DNA from: Sphingobium sp. CAP-1 | GTDB taxonomy: Bacteria; Pseudomonadota; Alphaproteobacteria; Sphingomonadales; Sphingomonadaceae | NCBI RefSeq assembly: GCF_009720145.1 | Contig: NZ_CP046252.1 | Location: 1,860,001 to 1,924,000, forward strand | Reading direction: 5' to 3' | DNA length: 64,000 nucleotides | Shown here: in pieces, positions 50,870 to 60,073 of the stretch | How the letters are laid out: each line of letters starts with the position of its first letter | How positions within the stretch are numbered: position 1 is the stretch's first letter | Made by a program: the position numbers and the translations under genes | Notes under the pieces: model-generated | What the model was told of the DNA's origin: nothing | Database searches by the model: none | What the model saw: only the letters and a program-made list of their open reading frames with translations

Positions 50870-52240
50870 TCAGCCCGGCAATACCAGGCTCGCCTCCAGC
50901 CCGCCCTGCGGCCGGTTCGCCAGCCGCAATTCGCCCTGATGCTCGGCCATGATCGCCCGCACCAGCGCCAGCCCCAGCCCGGCCCCGCCCGTCTCGCGAT
51001 TGCGCGATCCTTCGAGGCGGGTGAAGGGTTCCAGCATTTCGGCCATGCGCTCTTCCGCGATACCCGGCCCGTCGTCGGCCACGGCGATACGGATCATGCC
51101 GGCCTCACGGACCACCGACACATGGGCGCGATCGCCATAGACAATGGCGTTCTCGATCAGGTTGCGCAGCGCCCGGCGAATCTGCTGCGGCCGGACAAAG
51201 GCGACGGCGCGTTCGCTGTCGGCCAGATCGACCGGCGATCCCAGTTCGATAAAATCCTCCACCACCGCGTCGGCCAGGGCGGCAAGGTCGACCTTCTGCG
51301 CCGCCTCCGTGCTGCGGCCGGCGCGGGCGAGCGAGAGAATATCCTCCAGCATCCGGTTCATCTCATCAATCGTGTCGGACATGCGGGTGCGCTCACCCTC
51401 ATCCTCGACCGATTCGGCGCGGACCCGTAGCGAGGCGAGCGGGGTGCGGAGGTCATGGCCGATCGCGCCGAGCATCCGGTCCTTTTCGTCCAGCATGGCG
51501 ATGATGCGCGCGCGCATCGCGTTGAACGCCATGGTCAGATCGCGCACGTCGCCAGGGCCACGCTCGTCCACCGGGTCGGCCGCGCCGGTGCGGGCGAATT
51601 GTTGGGCCGATCCGGTCAACTGCTTGAGCGGCCGGGCCAGCCGTCGCCCGACCCACAGCAATGGCAGCAGCACGATAGCATAGAGGATCAACGTCTGCCC
51701 AATCAGCCAGCCGCCAAAGCGCGCGGGCCGACTGCCGATCCGCGCCTCGCTCGTCACCCATTTGCCCGGTTCATATTCGACCGCCAATCGCAGCCGACCG
51801 ACCCGGCGGTCGCCCGGCGCCTCTCCAGTGGCGCGATGACGAATCTGTTCCCAGCGGCGCGCCGGCATGACCCGGCTGTCCTCCACCGCCGCGACCGACC
51901 GGACGGTGAGGCCGATGTCGGCGAACATCGCCTCCGCCCGCGCCTGCACGTCGGGACGCGCCCGACCATCGAGGACGGGACGGGTCGTGGAGAAATATAT
52001 GGCGCGCCGGTCATCGCGCTCACCGGGCCGATCGCCATGCTCCATCCCGTGATCACCGCGCCCATCGAGCGCATTGATGACGCGATAGACCAGTGGCGCG
52101 GTCTGGCCGGTCAGGTCGACCCGGTTGCGTTCCCGCAGCAGCAGGCCGAAATTGATCGCCTGCGCGACGAACAGCGCGATCGCGACGATCAGGATGATCT
52201 GGCCGACCAGACTTTGCGGCCACAGACGCACCCCCTTCAC
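50870..52240 (-). CDS. EnvZ-type sensor histidine kinase
   Basis: About 456 residues. Two membrane helices bracket a periplasmic domain of about 130 residues; a HAMP linker (GRRLARPLKQLTGSAQQFAR) leads to the dimerisation helix with the phospho-His in GAIGHDLRTPLASLRVRAE. The ATPase has N box NLIENAIVYG, G1 DDGPGI and G2 TGGAGLGLAL. The GTG at 52240 overlaps the regulator stop (GTGA); an in-frame ATG at 52282 would overlap it by 46 bases. Stimulus unknown. Confidence 0.92.
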   Translation of the reverse strand: MKGVRLWPQSLVGQIILIVAIALFVAQAINFGLLLRERNRVDLTGQTAPLVYRVINALDGRGDHGMEHGDRPGERDDRRAIYFSTTRPVLDGRARPDVQARAEAMFADIGLTVRSVAAVEDSRVMPARRWEQIRHRATGEAPGDRRVGRLRLAVEYEPGKWVTSEARIGSRPARFGGWLIGQTLILYAIVLLPLLWVGRRLARPLKQLTGSAQQFARTGAADPVDERGPGDVRDLTMAFNAMRARIIAMLDEKDRMLGAIGHDLRTPLASLRVRAESVEDEGERTRMSDTIDEMNRMLEDILSLARAGRSTEAAQKVDLAALADAVVEDFIELGSPVDLADSERAVAFVRPQQIRRALRNLIENAIVYGDRAHVSVVREAGMIRIAVADDGPGIAEERMAEMLEPFTRLEGSRNRETGGAGLGLALVRAIMAEHQGELRLANRPQGGLEASLVLPG

Positions 52241-52956
52241 AATTTGCGTACCTCTGCCGACAATGTGTATCCGCCGCCCCACACGGTCTTGATGAGGGTC
52301 GGGTTTTTCGGGTCCGGTTCAATCTTCTTGCGCAGGCGGCTGATCTGATTATCGATCGCCCGATCGAAGGCGTTGGCCTCCCGTCCCTGGGTGATGTCGA
52401 GCAACTGGTCGCGGCTCAGCACCTGATTGGGGCGCGTCGCGAAGGCCAGCATCAGATTATATTCGGCGGTCGACAGCGGCAACGACACGCCCTCGCTGTC
52501 GACCAGCGTGCGCTCCTGCGCCTTGAGCAGCCAGCCGGCGAAGGCGTAGCTCGCCCCGTCAGGCGCGGTGACGCGCTGGCCGCCGGTCGCGACGCGGCGA
52601 AAAATCACCTTGATCCGGGCAACCAGTTCACGGGGCGAAAAGGGCTTCAGCACATAATCGTCCGCCCCCATTTCAAGGCCGACGATCCGATCCGTCTCTT
52701 CGGACTTGGCGGTGAGCAAAATCACCGGAATCTCGCTCGTCTCGCGGATATGCCGGCACAGCGACAGACCATCCTCCCCCGGCATCATGATGTCGAGGAT
52801 AACAAGGTCGATCGCGCTGGCGGCCAGCCGCAGCCGCGCTTCGGCCGCATTTTCGACGGCCGTGACGCGAAAGCCGTTGCGGCCCAGATATTGGGCCAGC
52901 GGTTCGCGGATCGAACGCTCGTCATCGACGAGCAGGAGATGGGGTCGTTCGCTCAT
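52237..52956 (-). CDS. OmpR-family response regulator
   Basis: 239 residues: a receiver domain with acidic pocket Asp11-Asp12, phospho-acceptor Asp55 (LVILDIMMPGEDG), Thr82 and Lys104 (VLKPFSP). The OmpR/PhoB winged helix has STAEYNLMLAFATRPNQVLS and a C-terminal VWGGGYTLSAEV. It is translationally coupled to the kinase. The EF-hand protein gene lies upstream on the same strand and is a possible target. Confidence 0.94.
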   Translation of the reverse strand: MSERPHLLLVDDERSIREPLAQYLGRNGFRVTAVENAAEARLRLAASAIDLVILDIMMPGEDGLSLCRHIRETSEIPVILLTAKSEETDRIVGLEMGADDYVLKPFSPRELVARIKVIFRRVATGGQRVTAPDGASYAFAGWLLKAQERTLVDSEGVSLPLSTAEYNLMLAFATRPNQVLSRDQLLDITQGREANAFDRAIDNQISRLRKKIEPDPKNPTLIKTVWGGGYTLSAEVRKL

Positions 52957-53093
52957 ACGGCCTGTCTGTCATGGCTTTCAAAAGGTTGGAAGGGCGAAGG
53001 CGAGAGGGGGCACGCCTTCGCCCTTCCCGGTCGGGTGGTCAGCGGCACGGGGCCAGGGGGAAACCTCGCACCAGAACGCCACCCTTAGCGGAA

Positions 53094-53759
53094 TCAGTCG
53101 GCCGGCGGAGGCGGCGGGCCGTCATTACCGGAACCGCGATGACCCATCGGTCCCCGCATCTGCGGACGGGCGGCTTTCATCTCGTCGGCAGTGACGAAGC
53201 CGTCCTTGTTGCTGTCAGCCTTGTCGAACATGGCGACCGCCTTCGCGGTGAACTCGGCCTTGGTGACGACGCCATCCTTGGCCGCGTCGCCGAAACCGCC
53301 GGGACCTTCATGCCCCATCATGCCGCGGCCAGAACCATGATGGAAGCGCCCGCCCCAGCGCTGGCCGTCCGGGCCGCCCTGCCCGCGCATCGTGTCACGC
53401 TTGTCGGCGCGGGCCTGATGCGCGGCGGCGAACTCAGCCTTGCTGATCTGGCCATTTTTGTCGGTGTCGAGTGCAGCGAAGCGTTCATCAAACCGCTGCT
53501 GGCGGCGCAGGTCGCGATCCTTGTCGGTCAGCTTGCCGTCATGGTCGACATCCATCTTCGCGAACCGGGCGTCGAGCGCAGCGGTCATTTCCGCCTTGCT
53601 GATCTTGCCGTCCTTGTTGGCGTCGGCCTGCGCCATCATGCCGCCGCGCGTTCCGGTGCCAACTTCGGCATCGGGCTGGGCATAGACGGCATGGGTCGCC
53701 GCGAGGCCGCCGACGAACAGCGATCCAACCGCGACGGTGGTGAAAAATTTGCGGAGCAT
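53094..53759 (-). CDS. Exported EF-hand calcium-binding protein
   Basis: 221 residues from the ATG at 53759 (GAAGGAAG upstream), with a signal peptide ending about residue 27 (AVYAQ). Four clear EF-hand loops are visible: DANKDGKISKAEM, DVDHDGKLTDKD, DTDKNGQISKAEF and DSNKDGFVTADEM. A fifth degenerate one is KDGVVTKAEF. Between loops three and four lies a Gly/His/Met-rich segment (HHGSGRGMMGHEGPGG) that may bind another metal. The C-terminus is PPPPPAD. It probably buffers or senses periplasmic calcium. Confidence 0.88.
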   Translation of the reverse strand: MLRKFFTTVAVGSLFVGGLAATHAVYAQPDAEVGTGTRGGMMAQADANKDGKISKAEMTAALDARFAKMDVDHDGKLTDKDRDLRRQQRFDERFAALDTDKNGQISKAEFAAAHQARADKRDTMRGQGGPDGQRWGGRFHHGSGRGMMGHEGPGGFGDAAKDGVVTKAEFTAKAVAMFDKADSNKDGFVTADEMKAARPQMRGPMGHRGSGNDGPPPPPAD

Positions 53760-53894
53760 GTCCAACTTCCTTCCAGTGTCTGTCTGAACGGCCGGTCCGC
53801 CGTCCTTAAAGACGCTTATGAGGAAGATTTGTCCCGCAACTTTGTCACGCCGCCCGCTTGTTTGTCGCAAACTGTAACGGGCGGCGAAACGGAT

Positions 53895-55112
53895 TTAGCG
53901 ATCGCGGCGGCCCAGCAGGCGCAGGCGCAGCGCGTTCAGCTTGATGAAGCCCGCCGCGTCGCGCTGGTCATAGGCGCCGGCATCGTCCTCGAAGGTCACG
54001 ACCTTCTCGCTGTAGAGCGAGTAAGGCGATTTGCGGCCGACGACATAGACGCCGCCCTTGTAGAGCTTCAGGCGGACGGTGCCCGTCACCTTCTCCTGGC
54101 TATAGTCGATCGCGGCCTGCAACATCTCACGCTCTGGCGAGAACCAGAAGCCGTTATAGATCAGCTCGGCATATTTGGGAGCCAGCTCATCCTTCAGATG
54201 CGCGGCGCCACGGTCGAGCGTCAACTGCTCGATGCCGCGATGGGCGAGGTGATAAATGGTGCCGCCCGGCGTTTCATACATGCCGCGCGACTTCATGCCG
54301 ACGAAGCGGTTCTCGACCAGATCGAGCCGGCCGATGCCATGCTTGCGACCATAATCGTTCAACGTTTCGAGCAGGGTCGCGGGCGACATGCCGACACCGT
54401 TGATCGCCACGCCATCGCCGCGCTCGAAATCGATGGTGATATATTCGGGCGCGTCGGGCGCGTCCTCCGGGTTCACCGTGCGCGAATAGACATAGTCCGG
54501 GGTTTCCTCCCACGGATCTTCCAGCACTTTCCCTTCCGAAGAAGTGTGCAGCATGTTCGCGTCGGTCGAGAAGGGGCTTTCGCCACGCTTGTCGCGCGGG
54601 ATCGGAATCTGGTGCTTTTCGGCGAACTCGATCAGCTTGGTGCGGCTGGCCAGATCCCATTCGCGCCACGGCGCGATCACCTTGATGTCGGGAGCCAGGC
54701 CATAATAGCCCAATTCGAAGCGGACCTGGTCATTGCCCTTGCCGGTAGCACCGTGTGACACCGCGTCGGCGCCCACTTGTCTCGCGATCTCAATCTGGCG
54801 CTTGGCGATCAGCGGACGGGCGATCGAGGTGCCGAGCAGATAGAGGCCTTCATAGAGTGCGTTGGAACGCATCATGGGAAAGACATAGTCCTTCACGAAC
54901 TCCTCGCGCAGGTCGTCGATGAAGATATGCTCTTCCTTGACGCCCATCAGCCGGGCCTTGGCGCGGGCTGGCTCCAGTTCCTCGCCCTGTCCCAGATCGG
55001 CGGTGAAGGTGACGACCTCACACTGATAGGTCTGCTGGAGCCATTTCAGGATCACGCTGGTATCGAGACCACCGGAAAAGGCGAGGACGATGCGGTTGAT
55101 CTTGTCGGACAT
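53895..55112 (-). CDS. argG: Argininosuccinate synthase
   Basis: 405 residues. It condenses citrulline and aspartate with ATP in arginine synthesis. The ATP P-loop is VLAFSGGLDTSVILKWL; GADAVSHGATGKGNDQVRFE, WDLASRTKLIEFAEKHQIPI and SREGMYETPGGTI-like SRGMYETPGGTIYHLAH are conserved. Complete and of family length. No other arg genes are in the window. Confidence 0.98.
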   Translation of the reverse strand: MSDKINRIVLAFSGGLDTSVILKWLQQTYQCEVVTFTADLGQGEELEPARAKARLMGVKEEHIFIDDLREEFVKDYVFPMMRSNALYEGLYLLGTSIARPLIAKRQIEIARQVGADAVSHGATGKGNDQVRFELGYYGLAPDIKVIAPWREWDLASRTKLIEFAEKHQIPIPRDKRGESPFSTDANMLHTSSEGKVLEDPWEETPDYVYSRTVNPEDAPDAPEYITIDFERGDGVAINGVGMSPATLLETLNDYGRKHGIGRLDLVENRFVGMKSRGMYETPGGTIYHLAHRGIEQLTLDRGAAHLKDELAPKYAELIYNGFWFSPEREMLQAAIDYSQEKVTGTVRLKLYKGGVYVVGRKSPYSLYSEKVVTFEDDAGAYDQRDAAGFIKLNALRLRLLGRRDR

Positions 55113-55305
55113 GGTCAGGCGACTCTTTTCGTGCAGGAAGGACGCGGAATTGTTGCGCGCGCCCGGTATCAGGCAAGCCGCAAAAGCGCAACCGGACAGA
55201 AAAGGAGCCAGGCGTGGGAACGTTGGCGATTGCGCGCAGAAAGCTCCGCAAGCCGGGATAGGACGATCAGCGACAAGCCACCGGCAACAGGGCAGTCACC
55301 GCCAC

Positions 55306-55503
55306 CTATTCATCTTGTCCGTCCGGTCGATCTTCGCGATAAGCGCCATCCAGTTGCGCCGCTTTCTTTTCTTCCGCTGCGGCGTCGGCCGCACGCTGCG
55401 CCCTGGTGCGGCCGAATTTGGCGCGATTGGCATCGGCCTCACGCGCCTTGTCGGCACGCTGCCTAGCTTTGCGCACCTGGCGCAGATTGACGACATTGCC
55501 CAT
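55306..55503 (-). CDS. DUF4169 family small protein
   Basis: 65 residues from the ATG at 55503. It starts MGNVVNLRQVRKARQRADKA and continues READANRAKFGRTRAQRAAD, the hallmark of the alphaproteobacterial DUF4169 family: highly basic, helical, probably nucleic-acid or ribosome associated, function unknown. The frame is open for 12 more codons upstream without family similarity. The 190-base gap before argG has no recognisable element. Confidence 0.8.
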   Translation of the reverse strand: MGNVVNLRQVRKARQRADKAREADANRAKFGRTRAQRAADAAAEEKKAAQLDGAYREDRPDGQDE

Positions 55504-55592
55504 GGCGGCAGCATAGAGCGCATGGCCATATCTTGCCAAGAGCGCCGCGAACTGCGCATGACAAGCTTTTCCCGCGTCCGAGCCAGGAACCC

Positions 55593-56579
55593 ATGACGAG
55601 CATCCACGACGTCGCCGCCCTTGCCCAGGTTTCGATCAAGACGGTGTCGCGCGTCGTCAACAAGGCGCCCAATGTCAGCGCGGAACTGCGCAATCGGGTG
55701 CAAGCCGCGATCGATGAACTGGGCTATCGGCCCAACCAGTCAGCGCGGCGCCTAGCCGGCGGGCGATCCTTCATGGTCGCCTTCCTCTACAACAACCCGG
55801 CCCCCGGCTATGTCAGCCGCATCCAGATCGGCGCGGCATGGCGCTGCCGCGAACTGGGCTATCATTTAGTGGTCGAACCGATCTCGCCCGGCGGGGAGGA
55901 AAGCTTCGACGTGCTGGACCGGCTGGTCGCGGCGTTGCGGCCCGATGGCGTGCTATTGGTGCCGCCGCTCTCCGACGATGCGGGGCTGCTGGCGCGGCTG
56001 GCGGAAATGGGCCTGCCCTATGCGCGGATCGCCGGCGCGGGCGAAACGGCGGGCTTTACCGTGCCGACGCCCGAACAGGCCGGCGGCCGGATGGTGGCAG
56101 ACCATCTGGTGGCGCTGGGCCATCGCCGCATCGGCGTCATCACCCCGCCATCCACCCACCATGCCGCTTTGCGCCGGGTCGAAGGGTTTCGCGACGGTCT
56201 GGCGGCGGCGGGCCTGACAGTGGACGACAGCCTGTTTATGCAGGGCCGCTTCGACTTTGCATCGGGGATCGAGGCGGGCGAAGCGCTGCTTGCACTGCCA
56301 GAGCCGCCCAGCGCGATCTTCGCCACCAATGATGAAATGGCGCTGGGCGTCCTGACACTGGCGCATCGCATCGGGCTGCGGGTGCCGGAGGATCTGTCGG
56401 TCGCCGGGTTCGACGACACCAGCGCGAGCCTCACCTCCTGGCCGCCGCTCACCACCGTCCGTCAGCCGCTGGAGGATATGGGCCGCTGCGTCATTGACGC
56501 CCTCGCCAGAGGGCCGGCGGAAGCGCCGGACTTCCTCTTCACCCTAATCCCGCGCGGTAGCACCGGGCCACTCGGTTGA
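55593..56579 (+). CDS. LacI-family transcriptional regulator
   Basis: 328 residues from the ATG at 55593 (CAGGAA upstream). The helix-turn-helix TSIHDVAALAQVSIKTVSRV with hinge helix NQSARRLAGGRS is followed by a periplasmic-binding-protein-like effector domain; FATNDEMALGVL and PEDLSVAGFDDTSAS are typical. It belongs to the SalR/CelR-like sugar branch of sphingomonads. No transporter or glycosidase is adjacent, so its targets must lie elsewhere. Confidence 0.9.
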   Translation: MTSIHDVAALAQVSIKTVSRVVNKAPNVSAELRNRVQAAIDELGYRPNQSARRLAGGRSFMVAFLYNNPAPGYVSRIQIGAAWRCRELGYHLVVEPISPGGEESFDVLDRLVAALRPDGVLLVPPLSDDAGLLARLAEMGLPYARIAGAGETAGFTVPTPEQAGGRMVADHLVALGHRRIGVITPPSTHHAALRRVEGFRDGLAAAGLTVDDSLFMQGRFDFASGIEAGEALLALPEPPSAIFATNDEMALGVLTLAHRIGLRVPEDLSVAGFDDTSASLTSWPPLTTVRQPLEDMGRCVIDALARGPAEAPDFLFTLIPRGSTGPLG

Positions 56580-56617
56580 GGCCAGCGGCATCGAAGGGCT
56601 GATTTTCCGGGAAAACG

Positions 56618-56691
56618 TGGAGCGGGTAGCGGGGATCGAACCCGCATCACAAGCTTGGAAGGCTAGTGCTCTACCATTGAGCTATACCCGC
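56618..56691 (-). tRNA. tRNA-Gly (anticodon TCC)
   Basis: On the minus strand: acceptor GCGGGTA / TACCCGC, D-arm TAGCTCAATGGTAGAGC, anticodon loop CTTCCAA, T-arm GGGTTCGATCCCC, and encoded CCA at 56618-56620. It decodes GGA and GGG glycine codons. Confidence 0.95.
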
Positions 56692-56813
56692 CCGGCAGGC
56701 GCACGCCCTGCCATCAACCGACGGGGTTCGTCAATAAGGCATTGCGCGCGCCCGGCAAGAAATGGGTGAAGATCGCCCTTACCCCCGCCCACCATTTCCT
56801 CTATCAGTCGCAC

Positions 56814-57755
56814 ATGAACAGCCCGTCGCTGCGCCAGTTGGATATTTTCGCGCAAATGGTGGCGGCGGGCGACGCGACGCGTTGCGCACGCGACCTGGGC
56901 GTCGCGGTGGAGCAGGTGCTGCGCGACATTGCTGCGCTGGAGATGCGGCTGGGCTATCGGCTGTTCGACGATCCGCAGGGCGATGCGCGCCTGACTCCTG
57001 CCGGCCGCAAGACCGCGCAGGCGATGACGCTGCTGACACAGGACACGCCCCACAACACTGACCCGACCGAAGCGGCGGCTCCACCCCCTGCACCCACCCC
57101 CGTCCCGCCCGTGGCGGCACCACCTTCATCCACGGCGGCCCGCCAGATCATCCTGCTCGCCGCCCCTGCACCAGTCTTTGGCCATTTTCAGGATGCGCTC
57201 ACCGCCTTCGAGGCGGCGAACGAGGATATTGCGATCACGCTCGACCTGCATGTCCATAATGCACAGCAGGCCATGGCGGCGCTGGCGAGCGGGCGGGCCG
57301 ACATCGCCTATTTCTACGCGCTGGAAGAACCCGAGGGTTTCGACTCCCGCTATGGCTGGTCGGAACCGCTCAACCTCTATATCGGCGACGGCCATCCTCT
57401 GGCGCGGGCCGACAGCGTCAGCCGCGAGGAACTGGCGATGACGCCGATGCTGACAATGGAACCGCAGAGCGGTCTGCGCGAGATAATCGACACCGCGCTC
57501 GCCAAGGGCCGCGTCCGCGCCCTGCCCGCCTTGCTGGAAAGCGACAATATGTTCGAGATCATCGCGGCACTGCGGGATGGCGCGGGCTGTTTCGCCGCCT
57601 TCGGCACGCTGGCGCGCGACCTTGGGCGCATGGGCGGCATTCAGCGCGTGGCGCTCGACATGCCCCTGCCCGCGATCGAAATCCGCCAGGCGATCGCCCC
57701 GCGCGCGATCGACAAGCCGGCGGTCAGCGCGCTGGCCGACTTTCTCTTCCTGTAA
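56814..57755 (+). CDS. Atypical LysR-type regulator with proline-rich linker
   Basis: 313 residues from the ATG at 56814. The N-terminal winged helix (SLRQLDIFAQMVAAGDATRC, LTPAGRKTAQAM) is LysR-like but diverged. A linker of about 30 residues that is mostly Pro and Ala (AAAPPPAPTPVPPVAAPPSS) replaces the usual linker helix. The periplasmic-binding-like domain has LASGRADIAYFYAL and AALRDGAGCFAAFG. Without the dimerising linker helix, its oligomer may differ from normal LysR proteins. The ribosome-binding site is weak. Effector and targets are unknown. Confidence 0.78.
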   Translation: MNSPSLRQLDIFAQMVAAGDATRCARDLGVAVEQVLRDIAALEMRLGYRLFDDPQGDARLTPAGRKTAQAMTLLTQDTPHNTDPTEAAAPPPAPTPVPPVAAPPSSTAARQIILLAAPAPVFGHFQDALTAFEAANEDIAITLDLHVHNAQQAMAALASGRADIAYFYALEEPEGFDSRYGWSEPLNLYIGDGHPLARADSVSREELAMTPMLTMEPQSGLREIIDTALAKGRVRALPALLESDNMFEIIAALRDGAGCFAAFGTLARDLGRMGGIQRVALDMPLPAIEIRQAIAPRAIDKPAVSALADFLFL

Positions 57756-57810
57756 TGTGACGGAAATTTAATGGCGCGCTGCAACGAAAATGCGGCGAAG
57801 CGATATTGAT

Positions 57811-57836
57811 ATGATGTATCATCCTAGATACAGGAT
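57811..57836 (+). promoter_or_regulatory. Candidate metal-responsive operator before the ZnuD-like receptor
   Basis: ATGATGTATCAT (57811-57822) is a dyad with arms ATGAT/ATCAT, followed by ATCCT-N6-AGGAT (57821-57836). AT-rich dyads of this kind occur in Fur/Zur-family operators. They lie about 35-60 bases before the receptor start. Confidence 0.4.
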
Positions 57837-57868
57837 CACATCAGACCAGAATAAAAGGGTTGATCCTC

Positions 57869-59989
57869 ATGCCTCGCTCCATCCTGTTGCGCGCCGGCTG
57901 CGCCGTGCCTGTGCTATGTCTTGCCTTTCCCGCTTTCGCCGAGAATGCCGCCCCGGCGGCCGACGCCGCCAATTCGCCCTATCATGATCAGCGCGCCGAC
58001 ATCGTCGTCACCGCCCTCATCCCCCGACGGCAAGGCGACATCCTCTCCGGCACCACCGTCGTCACCGGCGAGAAGCTGACCCGCGAACTGCGCACCAGCA
58101 TCGGCGAGACGCTGGCGCGCCAGCCGGGCGTATCCGCCACCTCCTTCGGCCCCAACGCCTCGCGTCCAATCCTCCGCGGCTTTCAGGGCGAGCGCGTCCG
58201 TATCCTGACGGATGGTATCGGCAGCTTCGACGTGTCCAACACATCGGTCGACCATGCCGTGGCGATTAACCCGCTGACCGCCGACCGGATCGAGATACTC
58301 CGTGGGCCTGCGGCATTGCTTTACGGATCATCGGCGATCGGCGGCGTGGTCAATGTGATCGACAGCCGCATCCCGCGCCGCGTGCCCGACGAGCCCGTCC
58401 ATATCGACGCGATCGGCACCTATGGCAGCGCGTCGAACGAGCGGACCGGATCGGGCGAGGTCGAAGTGCCGCTGAGCGACAAATTCGTCGTCCATTTCGA
58501 CGGCAGCTATAGCAAGAGCGGCAATCTCGACACTGGCAGCTATATATTGACCCCGGCGCTGCGCGCGCAGGCGGCGGCGAGCAGCGACCCGGACATTCAG
58601 AGCCTGGCTACGCTCCACGGCAAGCTGCCCAACAGCGCGGCGGAGACATGGGAGGTTGCGGGCGGCGCGGCGCTGATCACCGATGGCGGTAATCTGGGCT
58701 TTTCGGTCGCCCATACCGACAATTTCTACGGCGTGCCGGTGCGTTATGCGGTCGAGGATGGCGGCGAGGCCGAGCAGGTGCGGCTGCATATGAAGCAGGA
58801 CCGGGTCGACATGCGCGCCGAATTGCCGGTCAATGGCGACATATTGGAATCGATCCGCTTCCGCGCGGGCTTTGCCGATTATCAGCATCAGGAAATCGAG
58901 GATACGGGCGCGGTCGGCACCACCTTCTACAACCAGTCGATGGAATCCCGGCTGGAACTGGTGCAGGCCAGACATGGCGGCTGGGACGGCGCGATCGGCG
59001 CACAGTTTTTCACCCGCAAATTCCATGTGGTGGGCGAGGAGAAATTCCTGCCGCGCAACGTCACCGATCAGATCGGCCTCTTCACCCTCCAGTCGCTGGA
59101 CCTGGGCACCACCCGGATCGAGGTTGGCGGCCGGTTCGAGCATACCGATGTCCGCGCCGACGCCGACGAGACATTGCTCAACCCCTCCTACGCCCGGACG
59201 TTCGACACCATGTCCGGCTCGATCGGCGCGAGCCATGAACTGGCGCCTGGCTGGCGGCTGGGCCTGAACCTGTCGCGCACCGAGCGCGCGCCGTCGGCGG
59301 AGGAATTGTTCGCGCGCGGCAATCATGCCGGCACCCAGGCGTTCGAACTGGGCAATGCCGATTTCGGCAAGGAAAGAAGCTGGGGCATCGAAGGCACGCT
59401 GCGCGGGCAAGGGACCGGCTACACCCTGTCCCTGTCCGCCTATCATAACTGGTTCAGCGGCTATATCTATGATGCGCTGGTGGCAGACGATGTGTGCATG
59501 GCTGCCAATGGCGGCACGGCCCTCGACTTCCCCTGCTACCAATATAATCAGGCGGACGCCCGCTATCTGGGGTTCGAGGCGGAAGCGACGGTCAAGCTGG
59601 CGCAGGTCGGTGGCTATACGATCAATGTCGATGGCGTGGCCGATTATGTTCGCGCCACCATTGTCGGAAATGGCCCGGCGCCGCGCATTCCCCCGCTACG
59701 GCTGCTGGGCGGGCTGGAAGCGCAGGGCGAGCGGATGAGCCTGCGCGCGGAAATGGAGCATGACTTCGCGCAGAACCGCACCGCGACGACCGAGACGGAT
59801 ACCGACGCCTTTACGCTGGTCAATGCGTCGGTGTCGTGGAAGCCGCTCAAGGGCAATGACCGCACCACGCTGACCCTGTCGGCGGACAATATCTTCGACG
59901 TGGAAGCCCGCCGCGCGGCCAGCTTCCTCAAGGATTATGCGCCGCTCGCCGGGCGGGACATCCGCCTGACGGCGCGACTGTCGATCTAG
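57869..59989 (+). CDS. ZnuD-like TonB-dependent receptor (metal uptake)
   Basis: 706 residues from the ATG at 57869 (AAGGG upstream); a TTG nine bases earlier is in frame. Signal peptide to about residue 25. The plug contains SIGETLARQPGVSATSFGPN, ASRPILRGFQGERVRILTDG and VDHAVAINPLTADRIEILRG, close to the ZnuD/zinc receptor group. The barrel ends GRDIRLTARLSI. It is smaller than the carbohydrate receptors in this window, as usual for metal receptors. Copper or another ligand is possible. Confidence 0.83.
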   Translation: MPRSILLRAGCAVPVLCLAFPAFAENAAPAADAANSPYHDQRADIVVTALIPRRQGDILSGTTVVTGEKLTRELRTSIGETLARQPGVSATSFGPNASRPILRGFQGERVRILTDGIGSFDVSNTSVDHAVAINPLTADRIEILRGPAALLYGSSAIGGVVNVIDSRIPRRVPDEPVHIDAIGTYGSASNERTGSGEVEVPLSDKFVVHFDGSYSKSGNLDTGSYILTPALRAQAAASSDPDIQSLATLHGKLPNSAAETWEVAGGAALITDGGNLGFSVAHTDNFYGVPVRYAVEDGGEAEQVRLHMKQDRVDMRAELPVNGDILESIRFRAGFADYQHQEIEDTGAVGTTFYNQSMESRLELVQARHGGWDGAIGAQFFTRKFHVVGEEKFLPRNVTDQIGLFTLQSLDLGTTRIEVGGRFEHTDVRADADETLLNPSYARTFDTMSGSIGASHELAPGWRLGLNLSRTERAPSAEELFARGNHAGTQAFELGNADFGKERSWGIEGTLRGQGTGYTLSLSAYHNWFSGYIYDALVADDVCMAANGGTALDFPCYQYNQADARYLGFEAEATVKLAQVGGYTINVDGVADYVRATIVGNGPAPRIPPLRLLGGLEAQGERMSLRAEMEHDFAQNRTATTETDTDAFTLVNASVSWKPLKGNDRTTLTLSADNIFDVEARRAASFLKDYAPLAGRDIRLTARLSI

Positions 59990-60073
59990 GAAAGCAAGGC
60001 CGGCGCGTCCCACAGCGGGGCGTGCCGGCCACAGGATTCTTGCGCATTGTGACAATTTCGTTACAAGCGATCC

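Noticed and set aside
55306..55539. Earlier start for the DUF4169 protein at 55539
   Set aside because: The first 12 residues are not family-like; MGNVVNLRQVRKA at 55503 matches the usual N-terminus.
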